Assembly: GCA_943357105.1 (NCBI GenBank)
Contig: CALRGC010000007.1
Coordinates: 1 to 41,146 of the forward strand
Reading direction: 5' to 3'
Source: Candidatus Magasanikiibacteriota bacterium
Lineage (GTDB): Bacteria; Patescibacteriota; Patescibacteriia; Magasanikbacterales; GWA2-37-8
Length of the DNA: 41,146 nucleotides
Shown here: one piece after another, positions 1-8,421 of the stretch
Layout of the letters: each line of letters starts with the position of its first letter
Position numbering within the stretch: position 1 is the stretch's first letter
Notes under the pieces: generated by a model
What the model was told of the DNA's origin: nothing
What the model saw: the letters and a program-made list of their open reading frames with translations, nothing else
Databases searched by the model: none
Program-made: the position numbers and the translations under genes

Positions 1-49
1 CGGCGCTACTACCAGCGGCTGAACCTCCAATAATAATAAGATCGATCAT
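1..49 (-). CDS. N-terminus of a thioredoxin-reductase-like flavoprotein (cut by window edge)
   Basis: Sixteen codons are visible, running off the left edge: MIDLIIIGGSAAGSSA. This is the beta-strand plus GGxxAG dinucleotide-binding turn that opens FAD-dependent pyridine nucleotide-disulphide oxidoreductases, most often thioredoxin reductase in this kind of genome. The ATG lies 2 bp beyond the stop of rpe, so it is probably the third gene of an rpiB-rpe operon. The rest of the protein, including the redox CxxC, is outside the window, so the exact family is an inference from the fold signature alone. Confidence 0.6.
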   Translation of the reverse strand, partial: MIDLIIIGGSAAGSSA

Positions 50-51
50 AC

Positions 52-690
52 CTAGATTAGTTGATTTAACTGATTAAAAGCTTCCTTCGGGTCGGCCGCG
101 CCAATGATTGCGCTCCCTACACAGAAATTATGTATTCCCCATTTTTTCACCATCTGAATATTTTCTTTTTTAATCGCCCCGTCTACCGCCAATTGCGGAC
201 GATAGTTTCTTTCCGATAAAATTTTATTTAATTTTTTAATATGTTTTTCTACTTGCGGCACAAACGGCGCGCCTTGTCGACCGGGGTACACGGTCATAAA
301 TAACACCACTTCCAGATCTTTTAAAAAAGGATGAATTTTTTCTACGGCGGTGTCTGGGTTGATGGCTAGTCCAGCGTCAAATCCGTTTTTTTTAATCGTA
401 TCAATAGTTTCGGCAATGTCATCTTGGCATTCAAAGTGAAAAATTACACGAGAAACATTTTTTACTTTTTTCCATTTTTGCAGTTCGGCTATGGGATGCT
501 CTACCATCAGATGTAGTTCCCATTCATTTTTTAAATTCAAACCGTTTATTTTTTCAATTTCTTCAAAAGATTTATTTGGGACAAATTGGCCGTCCATCAC
601 GTCGATTTGGATGATTGGAGAAAAAGATAATTTTTTGGCTTGCTCAGCAAACTCGGCAAAAGTCTTGACCAGGATAGCGGGGATAATCAT
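52..690 (-). CDS. rpe: Ribulose-phosphate 3-epimerase
   Basis: 212 aa, the usual length for Rpe, a cytoplasmic TIM barrel that interconverts ribulose-5-P and xylulose-5-P. Family landmarks are IDVMDGQFVPN (residues 29-39), HLMVE (60-64), the phosphate-loop-like VYPGRQG (134-140), AVDGAI (168-173) and VGSAI near the C-terminus. Asp30, His60 and Asp170 match three of the four metal ligands. The fourth, normally His two residues before the first Asp, is Gln28 here. The gene starts 6 bp after rpiB and ends 2 bp before the flavoprotein gene, so the three look co-transcribed. No SD is visible. Identification is firm; whether the Gln changes metal use is open. Confidence 0.92.
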   Translation of the reverse strand: MIIPAILVKTFAEFAEQAKKLSFSPIIQIDVMDGQFVPNKSFEEIEKINGLNLKNEWELHLMVEHPIAELQKWKKVKNVSRVIFHFECQDDIAETIDTIKKNGFDAGLAINPDTAVEKIHPFLKDLEVVLFMTVYPGRQGAPFVPQVEKHIKKLNKILSERNYRPQLAVDGAIKKENIQMVKKWGIHNFCVGSAIIGAADPKEAFNQLNQLI

Positions 691-696
691 AAAAAT

Positions 697-1134
697 TTAT
701 TTTTCCAGTTTGGAAATTTTTGCATTCCGGCGTACCAAGCGTTCACTGCTTTCAAATTTGGTTTGCAAAAATTTTTTTACAATCGCGTCGGCATGATCAT
801 TGGAAAGCACGCGCCCGGCCAAGCACAGAATGTTGGCGTCATTGTGGCGGCGACCCATTTCGGCCGCTTCGATACTGTAGCCCAAAATAGCTCGAGCGCC
901 TTTGACTTTATTGGCAGTAATACAGACTCCGTGTCCGGTACCGCAAACTAAAATTCCAATATCTTTTTTGGTGATTTTTTTAGCCAAGGGAGCGGCATAA
1001 TCCGGGAAGTCGTCGTCTTTATCAAATTTTTTTGGACCAAGATCTTTTATTTTCTGGCGCAATTGGGTTTTGATATAGGTGGTCAGGTGTTTTTTGAGCT
1101 GAAATCCAGCGTGATCGGAGGCAATATAGAGCAT
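697..1134 (-). CDS. rpiB: Ribose-5-phosphate isomerase B
   Basis: 145 aa, typical for the RpiB/LacAB family that interconverts ribose-5-P and ribulose-5-P. It begins MLYIASDHAGFQLKK, carries the active-site segment LVCGTGHG with the catalytic Cys, then ITANKVKGARA and RRHNDANIL. It supplies the substrate of the adjacent Rpe. First gene of the minus-strand operon; the ATG is about 24 nt from a good -10 box at 1158-1163. No SD. Confident call. Confidence 0.94.
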   Translation of the reverse strand: MLYIASDHAGFQLKKHLTTYIKTQLRQKIKDLGPKKFDKDDDFPDYAAPLAKKITKKDIGILVCGTGHGVCITANKVKGARAILGYSIEAAEMGRRHNDANILCLAGRVLSNDHADAIVKKFLQTKFESSERLVRRNAKISKLEK

Positions 1135-1157
1135 ATGTTTTTATTATTAACTAACTA

Positions 1158-1187
1158 ATTATACCATTTTGTCTTTATATTTGGCAA
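1158..1187 (-). promoter_or_regulatory. Promoter of rpiB-rpe operon
   Basis: On the minus strand TTGCCA (1187-1182), 18-nt spacer, TATAAT (1163-1158), with an extended TGG just before the -10. It faces away from the ileS promoter at 1196-1224; the two are separated by only 8 bp at their -35 ends. Confidence 0.7.
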
Positions 1188-1195
1188 ACTTAAAA

Positions 1196-1224
1196 TTGAC
1201 AAAATACAAATGTCTTGTTAAACT
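1196..1224 (+). promoter_or_regulatory. Promoter of ileS leader
   Basis: TTGACA (1196-1201), 17-nt spacer, TAAACT (1219-1224). Transcription would start near 1231, giving a leader of about 180 nt that contains the whole T-box. Confidence 0.7.
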
Positions 1225-1230
1225 AAATTC

Positions 1231-1408
1231 ATAAAGCATTTTACCCGTCATCAGCGGGGAGCTGAAAGTAGAAATTCGCTAAATTTAGCGAAAAATAGAC
1301 CTTTCCGGGTAGGCCCGTTACTGCCTAAATTAAGCAAAAGCTCAAGATGGTACCGTCCTGATTAATTGGGACTCTTGGCACGAATATTTTCGTGTTTTTT
1401 ATTTTTTA
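1231..1408 (+). promoter_or_regulatory. T-box leader of ileS with downstream intrinsic terminator
   Basis: The decisive element is the antiterminator: CAAGA (1343-1347) pairs with TCTTG (1373-1377), followed by the seven-base bulge TGGTACC (1348-1354, the invariant UGGNACC that binds the tRNA acceptor end), then GTCC (1355-1358) pairing with GGAC (1369-1372). Upstream lie a CCCG/CGGG hairpin (1244-1258) with ATC in its loop (1250-1252, possible Ile specifier), a 9-bp hairpin around 1273-1290, and GGCCCGTTACTGCC (about 1312-1325), resembling the stem II/pseudoknot region. A terminator hairpin CACGAA/TTCGTG (1379-1394) with a long T run precedes the ATG. Uncharged tRNA-Ile should raise ileS expression. 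The specifier assignment is inferred; the antiterminator is directly readable. Confidence 0.88.
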
Positions 1409-1413
1409 TAAAT

Positions 1414-4323
1414 ATGTATAATTCAGAACAAAACGAACAAGAAATTTTGAAATATTGGGATAAGAAACAGGTTTTTGAAAAATCTATTTCACAGCGTCCA
1501 GAAAATAAGCCTTATGTTTTTTATGATGGCCCTCCTTTTGCGACTGGTTTGCCACACTACGGCCATATAGTGGCCTCGCTGATGAAAGATACAGTGCCGC
1601 GCTACTACACAATGCGTGGTTTTCGCGTCGATAGAAAATGGGGTTGGGATTGCCATGGTTTGCCCGTAGAAAATATTATCGAAAAAGAATTAAATCTCAA
1701 TAGCAAAAAAGATATTGAGGCATTTGGCGTGGATAAATTCAATGAAGCTTGTCGGGCCACGGTTTTGAAATATGCCGAGGAATGGAAAAAAACAGTGCGT
1801 CGCATGGGTCGCTGGGTGGATATGGAAAATGATTACAAAACCATGGATCTCTCTTATATGGAGAGTGTATGGTGGGTGTTCAAAGAATTGTATAAGAAAA
1901 ATTTATTGTACAAAGGGCATAAAGCGATGCATGTTTGTACACGTTGTGTGACCCCACTTTCGAATTTTGAAGTGACGCAGGGGTATAAGGATGTGAAGGA
2001 TTTGACGGTGACGGCGAAATTTAAATTAAATACTACTAAAAAATTTGGTGTAGATGGCGATGTGTTTGTGCTCGCTTGGACTACTACGCCTTGGACTTTG
2101 CCGGGGAATGTTTTGTTGGCGGTGAATAAAGAATTGGATTATGTGGTAGCTAAAATTGAAAATGAAAATTTTGTCTTAGCCAAAGATTTGGTGGAGTCGG
2201 TTTTAAAAGATAAAAATTTTAGTGTTGTAAAAGAATTAAAAGGTTTGGATTTGGTGGGCCTTACTTATGAACCGCTCTTTCCATATTTCAAAGATAGTCC
2301 AAATTCTTTCCGCGTCGTAGAAGGGGGTTTTGTCACCACCACCGAAGGTACGGGTATCGTGCATATTGCGCCGGCCTTTGGTGATGAGGATTATCAGATT
2401 GGCAAACGCGAAGGTATTCCTTTGGTCCAGCATGTCACGATGGACGGCAGATTTATTGAAGAAGTGGAAGATTTTGCTGGGCATGAAGTGAAGCCAGCTA
2501 ATGAGCCGACTGCTACTGATGTGGAAATAATTAAATGGCTCGCGGCTAATGGAAAATTATTTTCTAAATTAAAAATCGAACACAGTTATCCGCACTGTTG
2601 GCGTTGTGATACTCCACTTTTGAGTTATGCTACTAATAGCTGGTTTGTAAAAGTGACGGAAATTAAAGAGCAACTATTGAAAAATAATCAGCAAATAAAT
2701 TGGGTGCCGGAGCATATTAAAGACGGCCGTTTTGGTCTGTGGCTCGAAGGCGCGCGCGATTGGGCGGTGTCACGCAATCGTTTTTGGGGTGATCCATTGC
2801 CAGTGTGGGAAAGCGCGGACGGTGATACTATCTGTGTGGGCAGTGTGGCTGAGCTGGAAGAATTGTCCGGTGTGAAAGTGAATGATTTGCATAAACATGT
2901 AATCGATAAAATCGAAATAAAAAAAGATGGCAAAGTTTATCACCGTGTGCCGGAAGTTTTGGATTGTTGGTTTGAGTCTGGTTCGATGCCTTATGGCCAG
3001 ATGCATTATCCGTTTGAAAACAAAGCTAAATTTGAAGCGGGTTTTCCAGCGGAATTTATTGCCGAGGGACAAGATCAGACCCGCGGTTGGTTTTATACTT
3101 TGCATATTTTGGCGACGGCTCTTACCCTGGGGGATAAACCATCTATACCAAAAGAAGCCAGCGTGCCCGCTTTTCGTAATGTGATAGTCAATGGCATTGT
3201 GTTGGCCGAAGATGGTAAAAAGATGAGTAAGCGTCTGAAAAATTATCCGGAGCCGGATATTTTACTCGAAAAATATGGCGCCGACGCGATGCGTTATTAT
3301 TTGATTACTTCGCCGGTAATGGAATCGGAAGCTTTAAATTTTTCCGAAACCGGTGTGCGCGAAATGTACGGCAAAGTGGTGAATACGTTGTGGAATGTAG
3401 TGGAATTTTATCAGATGTATCCGGTCGCTAATGCGGAAAATTTAGTTTCCGATCATGTTTTGGATCAGTGGATAATGGCTAAGCTCAATGAACTGATAAA
3501 AGCCGTTACGGTTGGAATGGAAGAGTACCGTCTAGCTGCGGCGAGTCGTCCGATTGTCGAATTTATTACGGAATTATCGCAGTGGTATGTGCGCCGTAGT
3601 CGCGATCGCTTCAAGGGTGATGATGCGGAAGATAAAGCTAAAGCGTCGGCAACTTTGAAATCAGTTTTGCTAATCTTATCCAAGGTGATGGCGCCGTTCA
3701 CTCCTTTTATCGCGGAAAAAATTTATTTGATTCTAGGTGGTGAATTGGAAAGCGTGCATTTGGAAATATGGCCAACTTATAAAGAAGAGAAATATCACAA
3801 CACCGTGCTGGAACATATGACCAAAGCTCGCCAATTTGTAGAAATGGGTTTGGCTTTGCGCAATGAAAATAAATTAAAAGTGCGTCAGCCACTTCATGAG
3901 CTCAAGATGAATTACGAACATTTTTCCGATCAGCTTCTCGAAATGATCGCCGATGAATTAAATGTGAAAAAGGTGAGCTATGCCGAAGCGGTGGTGGAAG
4001 CTAATTGGGCGGCCAAAGAAGATGGAAAAAATAAGATCTGGCTTAATACTTTTGTTGATGAACAACTAAAAAAAGAAGGCCTTGCCCGTGAGATTATCCG
4101 TACTATAAATCAAATGCGTAAAGAGCAGGGTTTGACCATCAACGATCGGATAATACTAAAATATAGTACTGAGCAGGCTATTTTAGGCCAAGTTTTTGAG
4201 AATTTTAATGTCGAAATCATGGCGGCGGTTTTGGCTAATTCAATAGAAAAAACGGCTAAAATTGAGCCTTTAAGTGAAATTGATGGTCAAAAATGTGGTT
4301 TAGTCATAGAAAAAGCTAATTGA
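1414..4323 (+). CDS. ileS: Isoleucyl-tRNA synthetase (type 2)
   Basis: 969 aa from ATG 1414. An upstream in-frame TTG at 1366 lies inside the antiterminator loop and is rejected. Charges tRNA-Ile. Class I signatures: PHYGH in GPPFATGLPHYGHIVA (the HIGH motif, near residue 50) and GKKMSKR (KMSKS, near residue 600), with a large editing insertion between them and an anticodon-binding region after. The sequence around HIGH and WGWDCHGLPVE is of the eukaryote-like type 2 that is usually insensitive to mupirocin (family knowledge). No SD before the ATG; expression is evidently set by the T-box. Confidence 0.96.
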   Translation: MYNSEQNEQEILKYWDKKQVFEKSISQRPENKPYVFYDGPPFATGLPHYGHIVASLMKDTVPRYYTMRGFRVDRKWGWDCHGLPVENIIEKELNLNSKKDIEAFGVDKFNEACRATVLKYAEEWKKTVRRMGRWVDMENDYKTMDLSYMESVWWVFKELYKKNLLYKGHKAMHVCTRCVTPLSNFEVTQGYKDVKDLTVTAKFKLNTTKKFGVDGDVFVLAWTTTPWTLPGNVLLAVNKELDYVVAKIENENFVLAKDLVESVLKDKNFSVVKELKGLDLVGLTYEPLFPYFKDSPNSFRVVEGGFVTTTEGTGIVHIAPAFGDEDYQIGKREGIPLVQHVTMDGRFIEEVEDFAGHEVKPANEPTATDVEIIKWLAANGKLFSKLKIEHSYPHCWRCDTPLLSYATNSWFVKVTEIKEQLLKNNQQINWVPEHIKDGRFGLWLEGARDWAVSRNRFWGDPLPVWESADGDTICVGSVAELEELSGVKVNDLHKHVIDKIEIKKDGKVYHRVPEVLDCWFESGSMPYGQMHYPFENKAKFEAGFPAEFIAEGQDQTRGWFYTLHILATALTLGDKPSIPKEASVPAFRNVIVNGIVLAEDGKKMSKRLKNYPEPDILLEKYGADAMRYYLITSPVMESEALNFSETGVREMYGKVVNTLWNVVEFYQMYPVANAENLVSDHVLDQWIMAKLNELIKAVTVGMEEYRLAAASRPIVEFITELSQWYVRRSRDRFKGDDAEDKAKASATLKSVLLILSKVMAPFTPFIAEKIYLILGGELESVHLEIWPTYKEEKYHNTVLEHMTKARQFVEMGLALRNENKLKVRQPLHELKMNYEHFSDQLLEMIADELNVKKVSYAEAVVEANWAAKEDGKNKIWLNTFVDEQLKKEGLAREIIRTINQMRKEQGLTINDRIILKYSTEQAILGQVFENFNVEIMAAVLANSIEKTAKIEPLSEIDGQKCGLVIEKAN

Positions 4324-4348
4324 CATTTGACCGGTAATTTGGTATACT
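4320..4348 (+). promoter_or_regulatory. Promoter of the ATP-grasp/SET transcript
   Basis: TTGACA (4320-4325), 17-nt spacer, TATACT (4343-4348). The -35 overlaps the last codon and stop of ileS, so a dedicated promoter begins exactly where ileS ends. Predicted start near 4355. Confidence 0.75.
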
Positions 4349-4371
4349 CTTGGAGTTCAAAAAAAATAAAT

Positions 4372-4446
4372 ATGGACAGTTCTTCCAGTGAAGATCCGTA
4401 CCCAATTACAAATTATTTAATTTATATTAATAACACAAGAATCTAG
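4372..4446 (+). CDS. Possible 24-aa leader peptide
   Basis: ATG 4372 to TAG 4444-4446, beginning MDSSSSEDPYPITN and rich in Ser, Asn, Ile and Tyr. It starts about 16 nt after the predicted transcript start. Its last codons and stop lie inside the terminator hairpin at 4429-4460, so a ribosome finishing the peptide would disrupt the hairpin. That geometry is what makes the ORF worth listing; there is no SD and no known homologue. It may be fortuitous. Confidence 0.35.
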   Translation: MDSSSSEDPYPITNYLIYINNTRI

Positions 4447-4467
4447 TTTTTTGTGTTATTTTTTTAT
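4429..4467 (+). terminator. Intrinsic terminator / attenuator before ATP-grasp gene
   Basis: AATAACACAA (4429-4438) pairs with TTGTGTTATT (4451-4460), ten base pairs, followed by a T tract. It lies between the 4320 promoter and the ATP-grasp start at 4486. It may end ileS transcripts, attenuate the downstream operon, or do both. Confidence 0.75.
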
Positions 4468-4485
4468 TTTATATTAACTTAAAAT

Positions 4486-6882
4486 ATGCCTTTGAAAAAA
4501 ACCAACCCTAAGCAAACTATTTTGTTGGTGCACGCCATGAGTCCGTCTAAAAAATTTGTTTTCCAAAAAATAAAAAAGATGGGTTTGCATTTGGTGTGTT
4601 TGAGTAAAGAAAAAACTGAGTGGGCTTTGCCTTATGTGGATCAATGGATTTTGGCCGATCTACAGAACCACAAAGAATGTATTGAAGCGGTCAAGAAATA
4701 TAACCGTGAACATTCGGATTATTCGGTGCAAGGCGCGGTAACTTTTTGGGATGAGGCGGTATTGCTCACTTCGCATTTGGCCGAATCTTTGAATTTAATC
4801 GGTATTCCTTATGATATCGCCAAGAAAGTAAAGAATAAGTACAATTTTCGTGATTTTTGTTCGGCTAATAGTATTTTGGCGCCAAAACATAAATTATTGC
4901 GTAACAAATATGAAATTCCCGCTTTGGAAAAAGAATTAAAATATCCGCTGGTGGTAAAACCAGTTTATGGCGCGTGTAGCGCCTATGTGGTTAGGGTGAA
5001 TAATCGCGAAGAGTTGATAGAGACCTATGATTATGTAAAAAATAATATTAAATCTTTTTGGTTGGCATCGGAGTGGGAAAATTTTGATTTGTTGGTAGAA
5101 GAATATATTGACGGTGAAGAAGTTGATATGGATATTTTGGTGCAGAATGGCAAGATAAAATTTTATTCCATTTCGGATAATTTTAATAAGAGTCGCAGTC
5201 GTTTTTTTGTCGACAGTGGCCAGGCTATACCTTCTAATTTGCCTAGTAAAGAACAGGATGATCTGATCAATATGGCTGAAGAAACTTTGGAAAAATTAGG
5301 TATTCAAAATGCTTGTATTCACTTTGAAGCCAAATCTTCGCCTAATGGTCCATGTCCGATTGAGGTGAATATGCGCATGGGGGGAGATTATGTCTATTCA
5401 TATCTTAAAAGCGCTTGGCACGTGGATTTGGTGGAGCAATCGGTGAATATCGCGCTGGGAAATTTTATTAAAATAGAAAAACCGGAAAGGCCATATAAAT
5501 ATATTATCGGTTGGGATTTACAGCCAGAATCTTCGGGTATTTTGGTGGAATTGGAAGTTTCTCCCAAATTGAAATCACAAAAATGTTTTGAAGAAATTTA
5601 TTTATTCAAGGAGATCGGTGATGCTATTTTACGTCCGCCGGAAGGTTATGACAGTTTGGGTTGGGTGACGGTATCAGGGGACAATAGTATTGATGCTCAG
5701 GATAATTTGCAGGATGTTTTGAAAATGGTGAATTATAAAGTAGTCAATTTTGATCAGGATTCTGTTTTGGGAAAAACTTCGCGTCAGAGTCGATTATCGG
5801 CCGCTATGGTAAAAAAAGATTTTATTATTCAAGCGGCTAAAATAGAAAAAGTACGTCGGATTTCTTTGAGTGATCAACGCAAATTACATATTGGTATTGT
5901 CGGCAATAAAACTCATTTTAGCGATGAGGCCAGAGAAGCAATGGTGACGGTAAAATATATTGAAGAGGAATTAAATAAGCGCGGCTATTTAACCACCACC
6001 ATTAATTTTAATAATTTAGAGCGGGCGTTGGCGGTTTTAAAAGATAGTGAAGTCAATTTATTATTCAATGTGGCTGAAGGTTTAAATAATAATGAACTGT
6101 TTAAATCGCAAGCCGCCGCTATTTTGGAGTCATTGCAAATTCCTTTTACCGGATCGGATTCTTTGACTATAGCGCTGTGTCAGGACAAAATAAAGACTAA
6201 AAAATTATTGAATTTCCACAATATTCCAATTCCAGCCTGGGATTATGCTTACACCATTAATGATGTTATCAACAAAGATTTGACCTATCCGCTTTTGGTA
6301 AAACCTGGCAATTCCGACAGCTCTTTTGGTATTACCAACAGCTCGGTGGTCACCAATAAAAAAGAGTTGGAGAAACAAGTCAAAAGAATCATTGAAGATT
6401 TAGGTCGGCCGGTTTTGATAGAAGAATATATTGAAGGGGATGAATATGAAATTTCCATTATCGGAAATAGTGGTGAAGATTTGCGAGTGTTACCACTATC
6501 TCGTTCGGTGTTTAAAAAAATGCCCAAAGGTTATTGGCATATTTACACTAGTGAAGCCAAAAGGCAAAAAAATTCCGCTTACAAAAAAATTATTTTACAA
6601 AGTCCGGCTAAAAACGTGAACCCAAAGTTGGAATCTTTGCTTACGGAGATCGCCTTGGATGTTTATCAGATTATGAAATGTCGGGATTACGGACGAGTCG
6701 GTATCCGCGTGGACAAAGATGGCAATCCTTATGTTTTGGAAATTGATACCAATCCACCGCTGAATGAGCAATCGGAATTTGTCAAAGCAGCCAAAATAAC
6801 CGGGATGAAATATGGTGATTTGTTGGAAGAAATTATCAGTTTGGCGATTAAGCGTTATCAGTCAAAAAATAATTTAGTTTAA
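4486..6882 (+). CDS. Tandem ATP-grasp ligase (carboxylase-like plus D-Ala-D-Ala-ligase-like)
   Basis: 798 aa with two complete ATP-grasp modules. The first (about 1-440) has LVVKPVYGACSAY near 155, VEEYIDGEEVDMDI near 203 and IEVNMRMGGDY near 292, as in CarB/biotin-carboxylase-like ligases. The second (about 465-798) starts LHIGIVGNKTH and has NVAEGLNNNE near 528, LLVKPGNSDSSFGI near 602, LIEEYIEGDEYE near 642 and LEIDTNPPLNEQSEF near 750, as in D-alanine-D-alanine ligase. Both retain nucleotide- and Mg-binding acidic/Asn residues and may be active. ATP-grasp enzymes join a carboxylate to an amine or thiol via acyl phosphate, so peptide-bond formation is a reasonable inference, substrate unknown. 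A SET gene follows 5 bp later. Confidence 0.85.
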   Translation: MPLKKTNPKQTILLVHAMSPSKKFVFQKIKKMGLHLVCLSKEKTEWALPYVDQWILADLQNHKECIEAVKKYNREHSDYSVQGAVTFWDEAVLLTSHLAESLNLIGIPYDIAKKVKNKYNFRDFCSANSILAPKHKLLRNKYEIPALEKELKYPLVVKPVYGACSAYVVRVNNREELIETYDYVKNNIKSFWLASEWENFDLLVEEYIDGEEVDMDILVQNGKIKFYSISDNFNKSRSRFFVDSGQAIPSNLPSKEQDDLINMAEETLEKLGIQNACIHFEAKSSPNGPCPIEVNMRMGGDYVYSYLKSAWHVDLVEQSVNIALGNFIKIEKPERPYKYIIGWDLQPESSGILVELEVSPKLKSQKCFEEIYLFKEIGDAILRPPEGYDSLGWVTVSGDNSIDAQDNLQDVLKMVNYKVVNFDQDSVLGKTSRQSRLSAAMVKKDFIIQAAKIEKVRRISLSDQRKLHIGIVGNKTHFSDEAREAMVTVKYIEEELNKRGYLTTTINFNNLERALAVLKDSEVNLLFNVAEGLNNNELFKSQAAAILESLQIPFTGSDSLTIALCQDKIKTKKLLNFHNIPIPAWDYAYTINDVINKDLTYPLLVKPGNSDSSFGITNSSVVTNKKELEKQVKRIIEDLGRPVLIEEYIEGDEYEISIIGNSGEDLRVLPLSRSVFKKMPKGYWHIYTSEAKRQKNSAYKKIILQSPAKNVNPKLESLLTEIALDVYQIMKCRDYGRVGIRVDKDGNPYVLEIDTNPPLNEQSEFVKAAKITGMKYGDLLEEIISLAIKRYQSKNNLV

Positions 6883-6887
6883 TTTTT

Positions 6888-7310
6888 ATGGACAAAGATG
6901 ATCTCTTAAATCAATTAAAAAATTATATATATTGTCGGCTAAAACCGTCCAAATTTGGCGGGGTAGGTGTGTTTGCTATCAGAAAAATACCAGCCGGAGT
7001 AGAACCTTTTTTGGGATCAGCCCAACCAAAGCATATATTTTTTTCGGTTGAACAGCTGGAAGATCTACATCCAAATGTGAAACGACTGGTTCAGGATATA
7101 GTAGTTTATAAAAATGGTGTTTATCATCTTCCAGACAATGGTTTGGCTCAAATCGATATTGCTTATTATGTGAATCATTCCGATTCGCCAAATTTAAAAG
7201 TACGCGAGGATGGGCATACCTTTGAAGCGATCACGGATATTTTAGAAGGGGAAGAATTAACGGCTGATTACTCTACTTATAATGATGAAGAGGATGTTTT
7301 TGACAGGTAA
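6888..7310 (+). CDS. SET-domain methyltransferase
   Basis: 140 aa, essentially one minimal SET domain. Landmarks: SKFGGVGVFAIRKIPAG (21-37), the Asn-His motif YYVNHSDSPN (93-102) that binds S-adenosylmethionine, and GEELTADYSTYN (121-132) matching the usual GEELTYDY. No post-SET cysteine cluster. SET proteins methylate lysine side chains. The 5-bp gap to the tandem ATP-grasp gene implies one transcript and probably a joint role, such as methylation of the ligase, its product, or a shared protein target. No SD; the start is fixed by the preceding stop. Confidence 0.85.
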   Translation: MDKDDLLNQLKNYIYCRLKPSKFGGVGVFAIRKIPAGVEPFLGSAQPKHIFFSVEQLEDLHPNVKRLVQDIVVYKNGVYHLPDNGLAQIDIAYYVNHSDSPNLKVREDGHTFEAITDILEGEELTADYSTYNDEEDVFDR

Positions 7311-7330
7311 ATTCAAAATTTATTTTGAGG

Positions 7331-7359
7331 TTGACGTTAAACGTTTTTTGATTTATTAT
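7331..7359 (+). promoter_or_regulatory. Promoter of NIF3-like gene
   Basis: TTGACG (7331-7336), 17-nt spacer, TATTAT (7354-7359), 30 nt before the ATG at 7390. Confidence 0.55.
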
Positions 7360-7389
7360 TAATAAATAATTTAGCTAATCTAGATTTAT

Positions 7390-8358
7390 ATGAAAGTAAA
7401 AGAAATTTTTGATCTGGGCACTAAAATTGGGGTAGAAGCCGATCCGCGTGGCCCAAAAGGGGTAAAAAAATATTTGGATAGAGTAAAAAAACAGTACGAA
7501 AGTCTAAAGTCGGAAGATCAAAAATTTTTTGATACCGAAAAATTAACCAATCCCTTTCCGGATGGTTTTATTCATGTGGATGATGGAAAAACTCAAGTCA
7601 AAAGGGTGATGGCGGGTATAGATATAAACGGCGAAGAAATTTTATTGGCTGATGCTTTAAATAATCACGGTAAAAAAATTGATTTAGTAATTGCTCATCA
7701 TCCTGAAGGCAAGGGTCTTTCTAATTTACATGAAGTCATGGAGATGTATACCGATGTTTATGTCAATCACGGTGTGCCAGTGCATATCGCGGAAAAATTG
7801 ACTGAAGAAAGAATAAAAGAGATTGGTCGCGGGGTTCATCCAGTCAACCATTTTCAAGCCGTAGATATCGCGCGCCATCTAAATATTAATTTTATTAATA
7901 CTCACACTATTACCGATAATCTGGTAGATAGATTTGTTCGTGATTATTTAACAAAAAAAGCTCCCGAAACTGTTGGTGAAATTATTAAAGCTCTGCTCGA
8001 ATTACCTGAATATCAAATTGCTCAAAAGCAAGGCGCGGGTCCAAGAATTATCGCCGGTTCATCCAATCATCGGGTCGGTAAAATGATGCTCGAAATGACC
8101 GGCGGCACCAATCCTTCACCCAAAGTTTATGAACAATTTTCCCAATTTGGTGTGAGCACAATTGTGGGTATGCACATGCGTGATGATGCGATGAAAAATG
8201 CCAATGAGTTTCATATGAATATTATCACTGCCGGTCACATGTCTTCGGACTCTCTTGGTATGAATTTATTTTTGGATGAGTTGGAGAAGAGGGGTATAGA
8301 AATAGTGCCTTGTGGCGGTCTCATTCGTGTCAGTCGCGTAAAAAAAGGTAAAAAATAA
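7390..8358 (+). CDS. NIF3/DUF34-family metal-binding protein
   Basis: 322 aa. IAHHPEGKG (from about residue 100) corresponds to the metal-binding HHP region of NIF3/YbgI proteins, and the C-terminal ITAGHMSSDSLGMN with EIVPCGGLIRVSR corresponds to the second half of the dinuclear metal site. NIF3-like proteins are widespread and sometimes annotated as GTP cyclohydrolase 1 type 2; their physiological role is unsettled. Monocistronic here, with its own promoter and a clear terminator at 8367. No SD. Confidence 0.8.
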   Translation: MKVKEIFDLGTKIGVEADPRGPKGVKKYLDRVKKQYESLKSEDQKFFDTEKLTNPFPDGFIHVDDGKTQVKRVMAGIDINGEEILLADALNNHGKKIDLVIAHHPEGKGLSNLHEVMEMYTDVYVNHGVPVHIAEKLTEERIKEIGRGVHPVNHFQAVDIARHLNINFINTHTITDNLVDRFVRDYLTKKAPETVGEIIKALLELPEYQIAQKQGAGPRIIAGSSNHRVGKMMLEMTGGTNPSPKVYEQFSQFGVSTIVGMHMRDDAMKNANEFHMNIITAGHMSSDSLGMNLFLDELEKRGIEIVPCGGLIRVSRVKKGKK

Positions 8359-8366
8359 TCAATTAA

Positions 8367-8392
8367 ATCGCCCTTTGCGGGGCGATTTTTTT
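8367..8392 (+). terminator. Intrinsic terminator after NIF3-like gene
   Basis: ATCGCCC (8367-8373) pairs with GGGCGAT (8380-8386), followed by T7. Confidence 0.9.
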
Positions 8393-8421
8393 ATGTTAGA
8401 ATAGTGGGGTAAAAATATATT

